Assembly: GCA_937943605.1 (NCBI GenBank) | Contig: CALEAW010000003.1 | Location: 1-64,000 of the forward strand | Direction: 5' to 3' | DNA: 64,000 nt | Origin: an uncultured Sutterella sp. | Lineage (GTDB): Bacteria > Pseudomonadota > Gammaproteobacteria > Burkholderiales > Burkholderiaceae_F | Shown: positions 63,692 through 64,000 of the stretch, piece after piece | Position numbering within the stretch: the first letter of the stretch is position 1 | How the letters are laid out: every line of letters begins with the position of its first letter | Position numbers and translations under genes: made by a program | The notes under the pieces: generated by a model | Databases searched by the model: none | What the model was told of the DNA's origin: nothing | Seen by the model: only the letters and a program-made list of their open reading frames with translations

Positions 63692-64000
63692 ATGCCTTTT
63701 GAGATCCTGCAGGAACTTGATCCTCTGAACACTGTCATTAAGGTGATTGGCGTTGGTGGCGGCGGTGGTAACGCCGTTGAGCACATGATTACGCATGGCG
63801 CCAAGGGAATCGAATTTATCGCCGCGAACACGGACCATCAGGCCCTGTCTCGTTCGCGTGCCCATGTGAATATTCAGCTCGGTTCGACGGGCCTCGGTGC
63901 TGGTGCGCGTCCAGAAGTGGGGGCCGCTGCTGCTCAGGAAAAGCGTGAACAGGTCGCTGAGGCCATTCGCGGTGCTCACCTGCTCTTTATCACGGCTGGT
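63692..64000 (+). CDS. ftsZ: Cell division protein FtsZ (partial, runs off the window)
   Basis: FtsZ is the tubulin-like GTPase of the division ring. Only the first 103 codons are visible. They start MPFEILQELDPLNTVIKVIG and show the N-terminal GGGGGNAVEHM nucleotide loop and FIAANTDHQAL. GGGGT stands before the ATG. The reading frame is open to the end of the window, before the GGGTGTG tubulin signature. It is the last gene of the canonical dcw cluster seen here. Confidence 0.97.
   Translation, partial: MPFEILQELDPLNTVIKVIGVGGGGGNAVEHMITHGAKGIEFIAANTDHQALSRSRAHVNIQLGSTGLGAGARPEVGAAAAQEKREQVAEAIRGAHLLFITAG

Overview
The window looks like a chromosomal segment of a betaproteobacterium of the order Burkholderiales. 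A Sutterella/Parasutterella-type gut lineage is my best guess, but that is inference. The support is the 16S 3' end, the gene orders rplM-rpsI-erpA-anmK-M23 peptidase-tyrS-dtd and glyA-nrdR-ribD-ribE-ribH-nusB-thiL-pgpA-pncC, and a complete division and cell-wall (dcw) cluster. Base composition is moderate. I see no phage, insertion sequence, CRISPR array or integron. Almost everything is housekeeping, so the interesting points are unusual gene architectures and intergenic elements.

Layout. 1-3650: the 3' end of a 16S gene, a spacer without tRNAs, 23S, 5S and a terminator. 3650-4099: a gene-free AT-rich stretch with five exact DnaA boxes and two near-matches. 4100-12035: lptF-lptG (LPS export), then a convergent double-length UvrA-like gene with four ATPase modules. 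12198-13712: tRNA-Ala and tRNA-Glu, the ribosome hibernation factor hpf, and an unrecognised Arg/Gly-repeat protein with an acidic tail. 13942-17042: glpK-glpD (glycerol use). 17043-24353: rplM-rpsI, erpA, anmK, a murein endopeptidase, tyrS-dtd and a PEBP-family protein. 24428-31548: glyA, nrdR, the riboflavin genes, nusB, thiL, pgpA and pncC. 31659-43145: a CNNM/CBS membrane protein, an anchored protein of uncertain family, pyrF, a Tat-type DsbG-like thioredoxin, groES-groEL with a clear heat-shock promoter, dacB, an ScsB/DsbD-type reductase and hemL.

43321-47208: a gene whose product joins a PagP lipid A palmitoyltransferase to a second outer-membrane beta-barrel, a compact RNase P RNA gene (rnpB), and an ADP-forming acyl-CoA synthetase. 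47444-64000: the dcw cluster in canonical order, mraZ-rsmH-ftsL-ftsI-murE-murF-mraY-murD-ftsW-murG-murC-ddlB-ftsQ-ftsA-ftsZ. It has very short or overlapping junctions, and ftsZ is cut by the window edge.

How the genes fit together. Envelope work dominates: LPS transport and lipid A modification, peptidoglycan precursor synthesis and remodelling (mur genes, mraY, ddlB, ftsI, dacB, M23 peptidase, anmK), periplasmic thiol chemistry, and division. Translation genes (rRNA, tRNAs, ribosomal proteins, tyrS, dtd, hpf, rnpB) and cofactor genes (riboflavin, thiamine, heme, NAD salvage) fill the rest. The observations I rate highest are the PagP-barrel fusion, the DnaA-box cluster, the double UvrA with an asymmetric second half, the RNase P RNA that seems to lack P13/P14, and the Arg/Gly-repeat protein with its terminator-shaped leader.
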